Positions 8,421 through 17,063 of a stretch of DNA of 64,000 bases are shown one piece after another. The translations under genes and the position numbers were made by a program. Source of the stretch: a bacterium (GTDB lineage: Bacteria; Vulcanimicrobiota; Vulcanimicrobiia; Vulcanimicrobiales; Vulcanimicrobiaceae); the NCBI GenBank assembly GCA_021790935.1, contig JAJYFL010000011.1, positions 1 through 64,000 of the forward strand. Reading direction: 5' to 3'. A model generated the notes under the pieces. The model saw only the letters and a program-made list of their open reading frames with translations, ran no database searches and was not told where the DNA came from. How positions within the stretch are numbered: the first letter of the stretch is position 1; the number at the start of each line of letters is the position of its first letter.

Positions 8421-9304
8421 GCGAGAGCATCTCGCGCGCTTCGCGCGTCGATATCATCGGCGTCCCCATGGATCTTGGTGCCAGCCGTCGCGGCGTCGAC
8501 ATGGGCCCCTCCGCGGTCCGCTATGCCAAGTTGCACGACAAGCTGCGGGCGCTCGGCATCGCCCAGGTCAACGATCACGGAAACCTCCAAGTTCCCATCC
8601 GCGAAGCTGCCACAGCGGACGATCGGCAGGCGCGGTATTTGGACGTCATCGAGCGCGTCTGCGACGAGCTCGCGGGCATCGTCGAAGCCAGCGTAACGGA
8701 GAACGGCGTACCGATCGTCTTGGGTGGAGACCACTCGATTGCGATCGGCACGCTGGCCGGCCTCACACGCGCGCGTGGGGGGCCGCCGGGGCTGGTCTGG
8801 ATCGACGCTCACAGTGACATGAACGATCCGCAGTCCTCGCTAACCGGGAACGTGCACGGCATGCCGATGTGGTTTGCGTTGCAGAACGGCTGCGCCGACC
8901 CCAAGCGGACGGTGCAAATCGGGCTGCGTGACGTCGATCCCATCGAAAAAGAGCATCTCCGCGAATGGGGCGTTGCGGCATACACCATGAGCGAGGTCGA
9001 CCGGCTCGGCATGACGCGCGTGATGGAGGAAGCGATCGAGATCGCGGGCGCGGGCGGGCAACGGCTCCACGTTTCGTTCGATATGGACGGGATCGATCCG
9101 AGTGAAGCGCCCGGTACGGGGACGCCGGTCAAAGGGGGCCTGAGCTACCGCGAAGCGCATCTCGCCATGGAGATGCTGGCCGAGAGCGGCAGACTCGGCT
9201 CCATCGAGATGGTGGAGATCAACCCGATCCTGGACACACGCAACCAAACGGCTGTGCTGGCCGTCGGACTGATCTGCTCGGGCCTGGGGAAATCGATCCT
9301 TTAA
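8417..9304 (+). CDS. rocF: Arginase
   Basis: A ureohydrolase of 295 residues that would cleave arginine to ornithine and urea with a two-manganese centre. All metal ligands are visible: His106 in GGDHS, Asp130/His132/Asp134 in DAHSD, and Asp222/Asp224 in SFDMDGIDP. The N-terminal GVPMDLGASRRGVDMGPSAV and the GNVHGMP loop are typical of arginases of the RocF type rather than agmatinases. It starts with GTG overlapping the permease stop (GTGA). Close linkage to a transporter is seen, but whether they act together is unknown. Confidence 0.92.
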   Translation: MSESISRASRVDIIGVPMDLGASRRGVDMGPSAVRYAKLHDKLRALGIAQVNDHGNLQVPIREAATADDRQARYLDVIERVCDELAGIVEASVTENGVPIVLGGDHSIAIGTLAGLTRARGGPPGLVWIDAHSDMNDPQSSLTGNVHGMPMWFALQNGCADPKRTVQIGLRDVDPIEKEHLREWGVAAYTMSEVDRLGMTRVMEEAIEIAGAGGQRLHVSFDMDGIDPSEAPGTGTPVKGGLSYREAHLAMEMLAESGRLGSIEMVEINPILDTRNQTAVLAVGLICSGLGKSIL

Positions 9305-9312
9305 AGGAACCC

Positions 9313-9897
9313 CTGACCGTTGCGTACCTTCGTGCCTACGGTTTGGCCCGAGCGGGTGCGATGCGGTCGCTTGCGGCGTTCGTTGCAAGGCACCAGCCGT
9401 CTATTCTCGCGGTCTGTGAGGTCGATGCCGGGGATGCGCTTGCGCTCGCGACGAGATTCGCGCTGCAATGGGCCTACCGAGGAAAGCAGGCGCTGTTTTG
9501 GGGGCAGCGCTTCGAGGCATTCGCCGTGCGCGATCTCTTCTTGCCGTTCGTGGCGGCCAGACCGTTCGACCGGCGCGGCCTTCTGCGCGTGGACGGTACG
9601 CTCGCCGGCGAGCCTTGCTCGCTTTTCGCCACGCAGATTGCGGAGGCGCGCGCGCAACGGGTTATCGAGCTGCGCTTCGCGCGCCTCCGCGTGCGGGAGA
9701 CTTCAACCCCCGCTATCCTTTTCGTTCGCCTACCCGATCGCCGCATCTCGTTTGGGGATCGCGGATTCTCCGATGTATTGGGCGCGCACGGCGCGAGCGA
9801 GCGCATCTTCGTGCGTGGATTCGGTATAGCGGAGGCTACGGTCGAAGCCGCACTGCTGGGGATCGGCGCGCCGGTCCTGGCGCGCCTCACAGCTTGA
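9313..9897 (+). CDS. Endonuclease/exonuclease/phosphatase-like protein, reduced; apparent CTG start
   Basis: About 194 residues. LTVAYLRAYGLARAGAM followed by RHQPSILAVCEVDAGD resembles the first strand and metal-binding Glu segment of the endonuclease/exonuclease/phosphatase fold. RGLLRVDGTLAGEPCSLFAT then fits the middle strands. The terminal Asp-His pair of the family is not recognisable, so enzymatic activity is doubtful. The fold-like sequence begins at a CTG at 9313, a few bases after AAGGAA and nine bases beyond the arginase stop. The first conventional starts are TTG 9343 and ATG 9361. The 3' end overlaps the converging TonB-like gene by 11 bases. Confidence 0.6.
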   Translation: MTVAYLRAYGLARAGAMRSLAAFVARHQPSILAVCEVDAGDALALATRFALQWAYRGKQALFWGQRFEAFAVRDLFLPFVAARPFDRRGLLRVDGTLAGEPCSLFATQIAEARAQRVIELRFARLRVRETSTPAILFVRLPDRRISFGDRGFSDVLGAHGASERIFVRGFGIAEATVEAALLGIGAPVLARLTA

Positions 9898-10552
9898 TGA
9901 CGGCGCGCCCCGGGCAGGCGATGCCGCCGCCGCAGACGGCGGCATCCCAGGCGGCATCGCTCAGAAGCGCGACGATGCGCTGCTCGACCAGCGGATCGAG
10001 CGGTGGCTGGAAGACGACGCTCTTGGTACGCCCATCGTTGCCGACGGTGACGAGCAAGGTGACGCGCACGTGCAGGCGGCGCAACCGTTCGACGACGCGC
10101 GGGTCGAGCACCGGGACCGGCAGCTCGGCACCGAAAGGCATGAGCCCGCCGACGTCGCTGGTCCCCTGAGCGTTTGCGACGACGCGCGGGGCGGCCGTTG
10201 GTTGCGCGGCTTGCGTTGCGGCCGCTGTGGGCTGGGCCGCCGCGGCCACCGGTGCCGCCGGCGGATTCGGCGCGCGCACGGCAAGCCGGGGGACGGCTAT
10301 CGCGCGTTTCGCGGGCGCTGCTTTCGGTAACGCAGGTCGCGGAGCGCGGTTGACGCGCGTTCGCGTTATGGAGACGGGCTCCGGGCGAAGGGGGCGTAGG
10401 CGCGCAAAGGAGATCGTCTCTACCGGTTCGGCGACCCGAGTCCGAAGCGTGGAGGCCGCCGGGAAGAACGCCGCGAGGAACGCATGGAGACAGAGCGACG
10501 CGACGAAGGCTCGCCGCAGGGTGATCGGTCGGAGCCAACCGTGCGCGATCAT
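9887..10552 (-). CDS. TonB-like energy transducer
   Basis: 221 residues from the ATG at 10552 (a TTG five codons upstream is also possible). A short cytoplasmic N-terminus leads into one membrane helix (about 15-33). Next comes a long Pro/Ala-rich, basic periplasmic linker (40-130, repeated PxxA and AAQPTAA), and last a C-terminal domain with VRVTLLVTVGNDGRTKSVVF, as in TonB C-terminal domains. Such proteins pass inner-membrane proton-motive energy to outer-membrane receptors. No ExbB or ExbD lies in the window. A VxxAxxxxW-like end is absent and the C-terminus contains two cysteines (VCGGGIAC), so receptor coupling is inferred. Confidence 0.65.
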   Translation of the reverse strand: MIAHGWLRPITLRRAFVASLCLHAFLAAFFPAASTLRTRVAEPVETISFARLRPLRPEPVSITRTRVNRAPRPALPKAAPAKRAIAVPRLAVRAPNPPAAPVAAAAQPTAAATQAAQPTAAPRVVANAQGTSDVGGLMPFGAELPVPVLDPRVVERLRRLHVRVTLLVTVGNDGRTKSVVFQPPLDPLVEQRIVALLSDAAWDAAVCGGGIACPGRAVIKL

Positions 10553-10635
10553 AAATATACGGCCCAAACGAAACTACGACCGGCCCCGTGACGGTCCCTA
10601 GGGACCGAATCCACTCACCCACCCGGGAGACCTTC

Positions 10636-10887
10636 TTGCGCGAAACCGATATCGTCCTGTACCAAGCCGAATGGTGCCCCTACTGCGCTCGCGTCCGGTC
10701 CAAGATGACCGACCTTCTACTCGCTTATAAAGTCGTCAACGTTCCGCGCGACCGCAGCCTGCGAACCGAGGTCGCGGAGGTCTCCGGGCAGACGGGGATT
10801 CCGGTGATGGTTGACGGCGACGTCGTCATCGCCGACGACGACGACAAGATCGTCGCGTACTTAGAAAAGACGTACGGCCGGCGGTAA
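10636..10887 (+). CDS. Glutaredoxin-like thiol-disulfide protein
   Basis: An 83-residue protein of thioredoxin fold with the active-site CPYC motif in VLYQAEWCPYCARVRSKM and the cis-proline loop TGIPVMV. It would reduce disulfides or glutathione-type mixed disulfides in the cytoplasm. The TTG at 10636 is chosen because GGGAG lies six bases before it. A GTG at 10588 would add 16 residues unlike the family and has no ribosome site. It may equally be described as a glutathione S-transferase N-terminal-like domain. The 3' end overlaps the converging DUF92 gene by 27 bases. Confidence 0.8.
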   Translation: MRETDIVLYQAEWCPYCARVRSKMTDLLLAYKVVNVPRDRSLRTEVAEVSGQTGIPVMVDGDVVIADDDDKIVAYLEKTYGRR

Positions 10888-11670
10888 GAGCGCATAGGCC
10901 GTTCCTGCGGCGATCGCCCCCGCGAGCGTCGCGGCGCCGTTGACGGCGTCGTTGGTCATCCATTCCGCGCCGCGCACGAGTTGCGCCGGCGTTCCGCAGA
11001 TATGCGGGTTGGTCTCGCAGGCTCGCCGGCAGCGCGGACAATGGCGCAGCGCCTGCAGCGTTGCGCCGAGCAGCGAGTCGGCGAGCGCGCCCGCAACTCC
11101 GCCGATCGCGACCGGCAGCCATGCTGCCACGCCGCCTGCGCCGGCGACGGCGCCGACCGCGAGGGCGCCGGCGATCTCGGCCAGCGTGCCGGCGATCGTC
11201 ACGCCGCCGGAGAGTCCCGCCGGGATTCGAGCGAGCGTTAGGATCGAGCGCGGGCGGCCGCCGAAGACCGTGCCGATCTCGGTGCCCCACGTGTCGGCGG
11301 CGGCAGCCGCGAACGCGCCGGCGAAGGCTGCACCGAACGCGCCCGGCCCGAAGCGCAGCGCCGCCAGCGCGCAGAGGCTCGCAATGCCGCCGTTGGCGAG
11401 AACCTGCAAGGCATCGCGAGCGCCGGCTTTGCCGATATTGACGAGCGCGCGTTTGCGTGCGATCCCGACGCGTGAGAGCGCGATCGACGGTAGGAAGAAC
11501 GCGAAGAGCACCGCCGCGAAGGGCCATCCGCCGGAGGAGAAAACCACCGCGCCTACGAGCGCGGCGGCGATCGCTCCGCTGCGCGTAAGGAGCCCCGCGC
11601 GCCAGGCGAGCAGTGCGATCAGGACCGCAGCCGGCGCGCCGACGGCGAAGATCGCTACGGCGTGGGCGAT
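10861..11670 (-). CDS. DUF92 family membrane protein; N-terminus without a conventional start
   Basis: About 269 residues with six or more hydrophobic helices. DUF92 features are RSGAIAAALVGAVVFSSGGW, FFLPSIALSRVG, the AAAADTWGTEIGTVFG motif and a C-terminal TNDAVNGAATLAGA segment. A Cys-rich loop (HCPRCRRACETNPHICG) is notable. Family members have been linked to polyprenol/phytol kinase-like or unknown functions. The first conventional start is GTG 11547, but helix-forming DUF92-like sequence continues upstream to about 11670, into the end of hemD. No ATG, GTG or TTG is found there. An ATC at 11670, nine bases after AGGGG, is one candidate. The start is therefore uncertain. Confidence 0.78.
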   Translation of the reverse strand: MAHAVAIFAVGAPAAVLIALLAWRAGLLTRSGAIAAALVGAVVFSSGGWPFAAVLFAFFLPSIALSRVGIARKRALVNIGKAGARDALQVLANGGIASLCALAALRFGPGAFGAAFAGAFAAAAADTWGTEIGTVFGGRPRSILTLARIPAGLSGGVTIAGTLAEIAGALAVGAVAGAGGVAAWLPVAIGGVAGALADSLLGATLQALRHCPRCRRACETNPHICGTPAQLVRGAEWMTNDAVNGAATLAGAIAAGTAYALLPPAVRLF

Positions 11671-13190
11671 GAGAGGTGCCCCTGCAGTGCGGCGAGCAGC
11701 CCGTCGGCCGTGTACTCCGCGGCCACGACATCGACGCAGAGTCCGAGTTCGCGCGCGGAGCGTGCGGCAATCGGGCCGATGCAGGCGACGATCTTTCCGC
11801 GAGCGGCCTGCAGCGCAGCCGGTGCGCCGCCGCAGTTGTGCGCGAATCCGTTTACGGTGCTTGCGCTGGTGAAGGTCAGAACGTCGCAGCCGGCGACCTT
11901 CTCCGCAAATGCGGGATCGTAGGTAAACGACGTCTTGTAGGCGTGGACGACGTCCACCGTGCGCGCGCGCTTGGCGAGCAGGAGCGGGAGTTCTTCGCGC
12001 GCGACTTGCGCGCGAAAGATGAGGATGCGTTCGCGTTCCTTCGTAACCGCCAGCAGTGCCGTCGCCACATCCTCGGCGACGTAGCGTGCGGGGACGAGGT
12101 CCGCGGCTACCCCGTAGCGCTGCAGAGCCGCCGCGGTCATCGGCCCGATGGCGGCGACCCGCAACGGCGCGAGCGCGCGGGTATCGCGGCCGCGTTCCCT
12201 CAAGGCCGAGAAGAGCGCATCGACGCCGTTGCGCGAGGTGAAGACCAGCCAGTCATACTCCCCGAGATGGTCGAGCGCATACGCGGCCGCATCCGGATGT
12301 TCGTCCGGCGGACCGATCTCGATCGTGGGTGCGAGCACCGGCTGCGCACCCAGCGCCCAAAGAGCTGCGGCGAACTCCTCGCTTTGATGCGCGGGACGCG
12401 TAACCAGCACGCGCTTGCCGAAGAGCGGCGACGTATCGAACCAGCGAAGCTGCTCGCGCACGCGCACGACGTCGCCGATCACCACGATTGCCGGCGCTCC
12501 GATGCCCGCGCGCTCCACCGCGTCGACGATGGTGTCGAGCGTTGCCACGACCGTCTGCTGCGAGGGCCGCGTGCCGTCCGCTATGACGGCCGCCGGACGT
12601 TCGCCCGGCAGGCCGCGCTCGCGCAGTCGTGCGACGATCTGGGTGAGGTTCGCCATCGCCATGAGAAATACGAGCGTCTGGTGTGAGTCGGCAAGCCCGC
12701 TCCAGTCGAGGGTCGATTCTGGTTTGGAAGGGTCTTCGTGCCCGGTGACGACCGTGAACGCCGTGTTGTAGTCGCGATGCGTTACCGGGATGCCGGCGTA
12801 AGCCGGAGCGGCAATCGCAGACGTGATACCCGGAACGATCTCGAACGGCACGCCGGCGGCGTGCAGAGCCTGCGCCTCCTCGCCCCCGCGCCCGAAGACG
12901 AACGGATCGCCACCTTTCAACCGCACGACGCGGTTGCCTTCGCGTGCCTTGCGGACCATCAGCGCCTCGATCTCAGCCTGCGGCATCGCGTGGTTGCCGC
13001 CGCGTTTGCCGACGAAGATCCGCTCGCAGGCCGGCGCCGCGAGCGCTACGGCCGGATCCGATGCGAGCGCATCGTAGAGTAGTACGTCGGCGGTTCGCAG
13101 CGCGTGCGCGGCTCGCAACGTTAACAGACCCGGATCGCCCGGGCCCGCTCCTACGAGGTAGACCTTTCCTTCACCGTTACTCGTCGGCAT
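11655..13190 (-). CDS. cobA-hemD: Uroporphyrinogen-III C-methyltransferase / uroporphyrinogen-III synthase fusion
   Basis: 511 residues with two domains. Residues 1-250 are a SUMT methyltransferase: VGAGPGDPGLLT (13-24), RLKGGDPFVFGRGGEE, and GITSAIAAPAYAGIPVTHR. Residues about 262-511 are HemD: GKRVLVTRPAHQSEEF, DWLVFTSRNGVDALF, VAAIGPMTAAAL and LTFTSASTVNGF. The first domain methylates uroporphyrinogen III to precorrin-2 with SAM. The second closes hydroxymethylbilane to uroporphyrinogen III. The ATG at 13190 lies 14 bases inside hemA. This CobA-HemD fusion is known in other bacteria. Confidence 0.93.
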   Translation of the reverse strand: MPTSNGEGKVYLVGAGPGDPGLLTLRAAHALRTADVLLYDALASDPAVALAAPACERIFVGKRGGNHAMPQAEIEALMVRKAREGNRVVRLKGGDPFVFGRGGEEAQALHAAGVPFEIVPGITSAIAAPAYAGIPVTHRDYNTAFTVVTGHEDPSKPESTLDWSGLADSHQTLVFLMAMANLTQIVARLRERGLPGERPAAVIADGTRPSQQTVVATLDTIVDAVERAGIGAPAIVVIGDVVRVREQLRWFDTSPLFGKRVLVTRPAHQSEEFAAALWALGAQPVLAPTIEIGPPDEHPDAAAYALDHLGEYDWLVFTSRNGVDALFSALRERGRDTRALAPLRVAAIGPMTAAALQRYGVAADLVPARYVAEDVATALLAVTKERERILIFRAQVAREELPLLLAKRARTVDVVHAYKTSFTYDPAFAEKVAGCDVLTFTSASTVNGFAHNCGGAPAALQAARGKIVACIGPIAARSARELGLCVDVVAAEYTADGLLAALQGHLSSPTP

Positions 13191-14508
13191 CGAACCCGCT
13201 CGCCAGCGGGAGGAGCGTGGCGAGTTCGTCGGCGAGGTTCAGCTCGAAGAGCTCGTCGAGAACGCGCGCGTGGGCCAGCGCTTCGGTGCGGTTGGCGGCA
13301 GCTTTATCGCGCACTTTCGTGACGACCGTGTGAAGCAGTTTGGAGATAATCGTCATCGACATGCCGGCGATGAGCATCTTCTCGCGGTCGCCGAGATCGG
13401 GGCAGCGTGCGAAGAGGCGCTCGATCTCCGCTTCGCGCAAAGCCTCGGCTTTCTGCGTGAGCGATGCGATGACCGGGATCGCCAGGCGCGATTGATACCA
13501 GCTCTGAAAGCGATCGATGTACTCGGTTATGATCTCCTCGACTTGCGGTATCGCCTCGCGACGAATCCCGAGCTTTTCGTCGACGACCGATTTCAATCCG
13601 TCGATATCGACGAGATGCACGTTCGGTAGCTCCGCAACCTCGGGTTGCACGTCGCGGGGTACCGCGATATCGATGATGCAGAGCGGGCGCGCCGGACGCC
13701 CGGCCATCGCGCGCCCGACGTTTTCACGCGTCAGCACGAAGTGGGAGGCGCCGGTAGAGGTGATGACGACGTCCGCTGCGGCGAGCGCGTCGGTCAGCCC
13801 GGGCATCTCGACGGCGTGGCCGAAGCCGATCTCCTCGACCACCGCTTGCGCGTGCTGCATCGTACGGTTGGTGACGACGAGATTGCGAGCGCCTTCTGCC
13901 CGCAGGCGCTTGGCGGCGGTGCGCCCCATCTTGCCCGCGCCGATCACGACGACCGACCGTTCGTCGAGCGTCCCCAGGCGATCTTTCGCGGCTTCGATTG
14001 CAGCGGTGGCGATCGACGTCGACGCGTCTCCGATGTGCGTCTGCGAGCGCGCCGTCTTCCCCGCGTTGAGCGCTTCGCGAAAGAGGCGGTGCAGCGATTT
14101 CCCGATCGAGCGCGCGCGCTGAGCCTCGACGTACGCGTCCTTGACCTGTCCGAGAATCTCCGCCTCACCGATGAGCATCGAGTCGAGTCCGGTGCTCACG
14201 CGAAAGAGATGCTCGATCGCCTGCCGGCCGAGGAGCGTATAGAGGTAGGATTCGAGGTCGTAGCCGACCGCACCGTGACGGAAGTTCAGCAGGAAGGACT
14301 TCAGCTGTGCGACGCCCGCTTCGTAGTCTTCGAGTTCGGCGTAGATCTCGAGGCGGCCGCAGGTTTGCAGCATCACGGCTTCCAGGACGGCCTCATAATC
14401 GTGCAGCGCAACCAGCGCTTCGGCCATGCGCGATGCCGGAAAGACGTGGTGCTCGCGGACGTCGACCGGCGCGGTGTGGTGCGATAACCCGAGGCAAACC
14501 AGCGGCAT
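13177..14508 (-). CDS. hemA: Glutamyl-tRNA reductase
   Basis: 443 residues, normal length. This is the first committed enzyme of the C5 tetrapyrrole route, reducing glutamyl-tRNA to glutamate-1-semialdehyde with NADPH. The N-terminal GLSHHTAPVDVRE and the catalytic Cys50 in QTCGRLEIYA are present. The NADPH domain carries VVVIGAGKMGRTAAKRL, and the C-terminal dimerisation helix region follows from about 330. Start ATG at 14508, ten bases downstream of rex. The stop overlaps the start of cobA-hemD. Sitting directly behind rex suggests the redox sensor may control its own operon. Confidence 0.95.
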   Translation of the reverse strand: MPLVCLGLSHHTAPVDVREHHVFPASRMAEALVALHDYEAVLEAVMLQTCGRLEIYAELEDYEAGVAQLKSFLLNFRHGAVGYDLESYLYTLLGRQAIEHLFRVSTGLDSMLIGEAEILGQVKDAYVEAQRARSIGKSLHRLFREALNAGKTARSQTHIGDASTSIATAAIEAAKDRLGTLDERSVVVIGAGKMGRTAAKRLRAEGARNLVVTNRTMQHAQAVVEEIGFGHAVEMPGLTDALAAADVVITSTGASHFVLTRENVGRAMAGRPARPLCIIDIAVPRDVQPEVAELPNVHLVDIDGLKSVVDEKLGIRREAIPQVEEIITEYIDRFQSWYQSRLAIPVIASLTQKAEALREAEIERLFARCPDLGDREKMLIAGMSMTIISKLLHTVVTKVRDKAAANRTEALAHARVLDELFELNLADELATLLPLASGFDADE

Positions 14509-14518
14509 GAGTGCGGTG

Positions 14519-15193
14519 CTAGCCCCGTCTTTCCAGGCCGAGACGATGCGTCAGGATCGAGAGTTCGCCGGCGAGATCGATATTGCGCACGAGGACCGGC
14601 GCGCGGACGTCGAGCGAGATGGGCGCGAAATTCAAGAGCGCCCGCAGCCCGAGCTTCGCGAGGCGCTGGGCCGTAACGGGCGCGGCTTCGGCCGGCACGG
14701 CGATCACGCCGATGTTGCAGCCGATCTCCGGAAGCGTCGTCTCCAGGTCGGCGACGTCGCGTACGGTGAGGCCTTGCCAGATTTGCCCGACGACCGATGC
14801 GGAGCGGTCGTAGACGGCGACCACTTTGAAGCGCTCCTCGCGGGCGGTAATGAACGTGGCGACGGCGTGGCCGAGATAACCGAATCCGACGATCGCGATC
14901 CGCCAGTCGCGCTCCAAACCCAAGACCAGCGCGAGCTGTTCGACCAAGGGATCTATCGCATACCCGCGTCCGCGCAGGCCGAGCGGGCCGAGTGCGGAGA
15001 GATCCTTGCGAATCTGCGTGCTCGCAATCGTATGGCCCAGCAGCGCCGCGAGGCCGTGCGAGGTGATGACGGTCGTTCCTGCAGCGGCCGCGCGAGCCAA
15101 GGCGCGGTGATAGGCGAAGAGCCGAGGGATCGAGACCTCGTTGAAGCCCATGCGCGACACTCCCGGAGCCTGGACGCCGCTCAGGTCGATCAT
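14519..15193 (-). CDS. rex: Redox-sensing transcriptional repressor Rex
   Basis: 224 residues. The N-terminal winged helix reads VSIPRLFAYHRAL, then SHGLAALLGHTIASTQIRKD and LSALGPLGLRGRGY. The Rossmann domain reads IAIVGFGYLGHAVATF, with the acidic D of VAVYDRS ending strand 2, as in NADH-binding Rex. The C-terminal helix supports dimer formation. Rex releases its operators when NADH is high and so ties expression to respiratory state. Its ATG overlaps the hemL stop (ATGA). A second ATG 14 codons in would also retain the domain. Location between hemL and hemA is seen; regulation of this operon is inferred. Confidence 0.92.
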   Translation of the reverse strand: MIDLSGVQAPGVSRMGFNEVSIPRLFAYHRALARAAAAGTTVITSHGLAALLGHTIASTQIRKDLSALGPLGLRGRGYAIDPLVEQLALVLGLERDWRIAIVGFGYLGHAVATFITAREERFKVVAVYDRSASVVGQIWQGLTVRDVADLETTLPEIGCNIGVIAVPAEAAPVTAQRLAKLGLRALLNFAPISLDVRAPVLVRNIDLAGELSILTHRLGLERRG

Positions 15194-16488
15194 CGCTCGG
15201 CCGCCAACCGCCCGAGCGACCGGTCGGCCGCATCGAGCGTGAGCTCGATATCGTGCGTGCCGTGTGCGGCCGAGAGGAACCCGGTTTCGAACTGGGCCGG
15301 GGCAAGGTAGATGCCGCTGTCGATCATGGCGTGGAAGTACTTCGCGTAGAAGGCCGTATCCGACTTCATCGCGCTCTCCAAATCCGAGACGGGGCCGGCG
15401 GTAAAGAACGTGCACATCATAGAGCCTACCCTGTTCGTACAGTGCGGGATTCCATGCTTCGAGAAGATCTCGTGCAGGCCGTCGCACAGAAGCTTCGTGA
15501 GGACTTCCAGGCGGTCGTAGATCGTGGCGTCGTTCGCAATCGTGCGCAGGGTCGCAAGCCCCGCGGCCATGGCGAGGGGGTTGCCCGAAAGAGTGCCGGC
15601 CTGGTAGACCGGGCCGTCGGGCGAGAGGTGCAGCATCACCTCGGCGCTCCCGCCGAAGGCCCCGACCGGAAGCCCGCCGCCCAGCACCTTTCCGAGCGTG
15701 GTGAGATCCGGCAGTACGCCCTCGCGCTCTTGGGCGCCCCCTCGGGCCACGCGGAAACCCGTCATGACCTCGTCGAAGATCAGCATCGCGCCATACCGCG
15801 AGCAGAGCTCGCGCAGCGCTTGCAGGTACCCGTCCCGGGGGAGCACCAGGCCCATGTTTCCGGCGTACGGCTCGACGATGACGGCCGCGATCTCCTCCGG
15901 GTGCGCTTCGAAGGCTGCGCCCACCGCCGCCGGGTCGTTGTACGGCAAGACCAGCGTGTCGCGCGCGGTGCCGTGCGTCACGCCGGGTGAGTTTGGTTCG
16001 CCGTTGGTCAGCGCGCCGGAGCCCGCCGCGATCAGGAACGAGTCACCGTGGCCGTGGTAGCCTCCCGCGAACTTCACGATCTTCTCGCGTTTGGTGTAGC
16101 CGCGCGCGAGCCGAATCGCGCTCATCGTCGCCTCGGTGCCGCTTGAGGTGAAGCGCACGCGCTCGACCGACGGCACCATCGCGCAGACGAGCTCCGCCAG
16201 TTCCGTCTCGGCCTCCGTCGGCGTACCGAAGGAGCTGCCGCGCTGCGCCGCTCGTACGATCGCCCTGACGACCTCGGGGTGCGCGTGCCCGAGGATGAGC
16301 GGTCCCCACGAGAGCACGTAATCGATGTATTCGTGCCCGTCGAGGTCGTAGAGGATGGGGCCCGCGCCGCCCTTCATGAAGATCGGCGATCCGCCGACCG
16401 CCCGGAAGGCGCGCACCGGCGAGTTGACGCCGCCCGAGATGACGCGGCGCGCGCGTGCGAACGCGGAGATGGACCGCTCTATGTTCAC
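15190..16488 (-). CDS. hemL: Glutamate-1-semialdehyde 2,1-aminomutase
   Basis: 432 residues, the usual size. A PLP fold-type I enzyme converting glutamate-1-semialdehyde to 5-aminolevulinate. Marks are VISGGVNSPVRAF, FTSSGTEATMSAIRLARG, the PLP-binding IFDEVMTGFR, and Lys267 in GKVLGGGLPVG as the Schiff-base lysine. The GTG at 16488 is used because it overlaps the upstream stop (GTGA) and yields NIERS, the normal beginning. Longer upstream frames have no hemL-like sequence. Confidence 0.95.
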   Translation of the reverse strand: MNIERSISAFARARRVISGGVNSPVRAFRAVGGSPIFMKGGAGPILYDLDGHEYIDYVLSWGPLILGHAHPEVVRAIVRAAQRGSSFGTPTEAETELAELVCAMVPSVERVRFTSSGTEATMSAIRLARGYTKREKIVKFAGGYHGHGDSFLIAAGSGALTNGEPNSPGVTHGTARDTLVLPYNDPAAVGAAFEAHPEEIAAVIVEPYAGNMGLVLPRDGYLQALRELCSRYGAMLIFDEVMTGFRVARGGAQEREGVLPDLTTLGKVLGGGLPVGAFGGSAEVMLHLSPDGPVYQAGTLSGNPLAMAAGLATLRTIANDATIYDRLEVLTKLLCDGLHEIFSKHGIPHCTNRVGSMMCTFFTAGPVSDLESAMKSDTAFYAKYFHAMIDSGIYLAPAQFETGFLSAAHGTHDIELTLDAADRSLGRLAAER

Positions 16489-17063
16489 GCGAGTACCGCA
16501 CCATCGGCGGAGGTGTTGACGTTCGTGAAGGCGTGCTGCGACGCGAGGCGCACGCGTCTTGCACGCAGCCGGTCGACGACTTCGGCGACGGCCGCGGAAC
16601 CGTGCGTTAGGACCGCGTAACCCTCGCGCAAGAACGCGATGCGGTCGTAGATCGCGCACAGCGGTTCGAGGCGCAGACGGCCGTCGCGTTCCCGTACCGG
16701 GACGACGGCTTCGCAGCGATCGTCCCAGTGCCGTGCGAGCTCTTCGTAGACGCCGGTATCGACGAACGGCGCATCGCCCGCCACCACGAAGACGCGGCGC
16801 GCGGCAATCTCTCCAAACGTACTGACGAGCCCTCCCAGCGGCCCGCGCCCGGGGAGGCGGTCGATGACGATGGCGCATGCGAGCTGCGCGTCGATCGCCG
16901 GCGAAAAACCCGCTCGCGCCGAGACGTATACCGTTGCGATCGGCGCGACGTTGCGATAGACGCGCAACAACAGCGGCGTGCCGCCCACGTCGCTTTCGAG
17001 TTTCCCTGGAAAGCGCGTAGCGTTGCCGCCGGCGAGGATGACGACGGCGAGATCGTCAGGCAC
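16485..17063 (-). CDS. MobA-like nucleotidyltransferase
   Basis: About 192 residues. The start has the NTP-binding loop [18 protein letters not shown], followed by [20 protein letters not shown] and VVAGDAPFV, as in molybdenum cofactor guanylyltransferase MobA and its relatives. MobA adds GMP to molybdopterin. I cannot tell MobA from a related sugar-phosphate or cofactor nucleotidyltransferase by sequence alone. Tandem GTGs at 17066 and 17063 overlap the end of hemB; I use 17063. It is translationally coupled on both sides inside the heme unit, an odd place for a molybdopterin gene. Confidence 0.75.
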   Translation of the reverse strand: MPDDLAVVILAGGNATRFPGKLESDVGGTPLLLRVYRNVAPIATVYVSARAGFSPAIDAQLACAIVIDRLPGRGPLGGLVSTFGEIAARRVFVVAGDAPFVDTGVYEELARHWDDRCEAVVPVRERDGRLRLEPLCAIYDRIAFLREGYAVLTHGSAAVAEVVDRLRARRVRLASQHAFTNVNTSADGAVLA

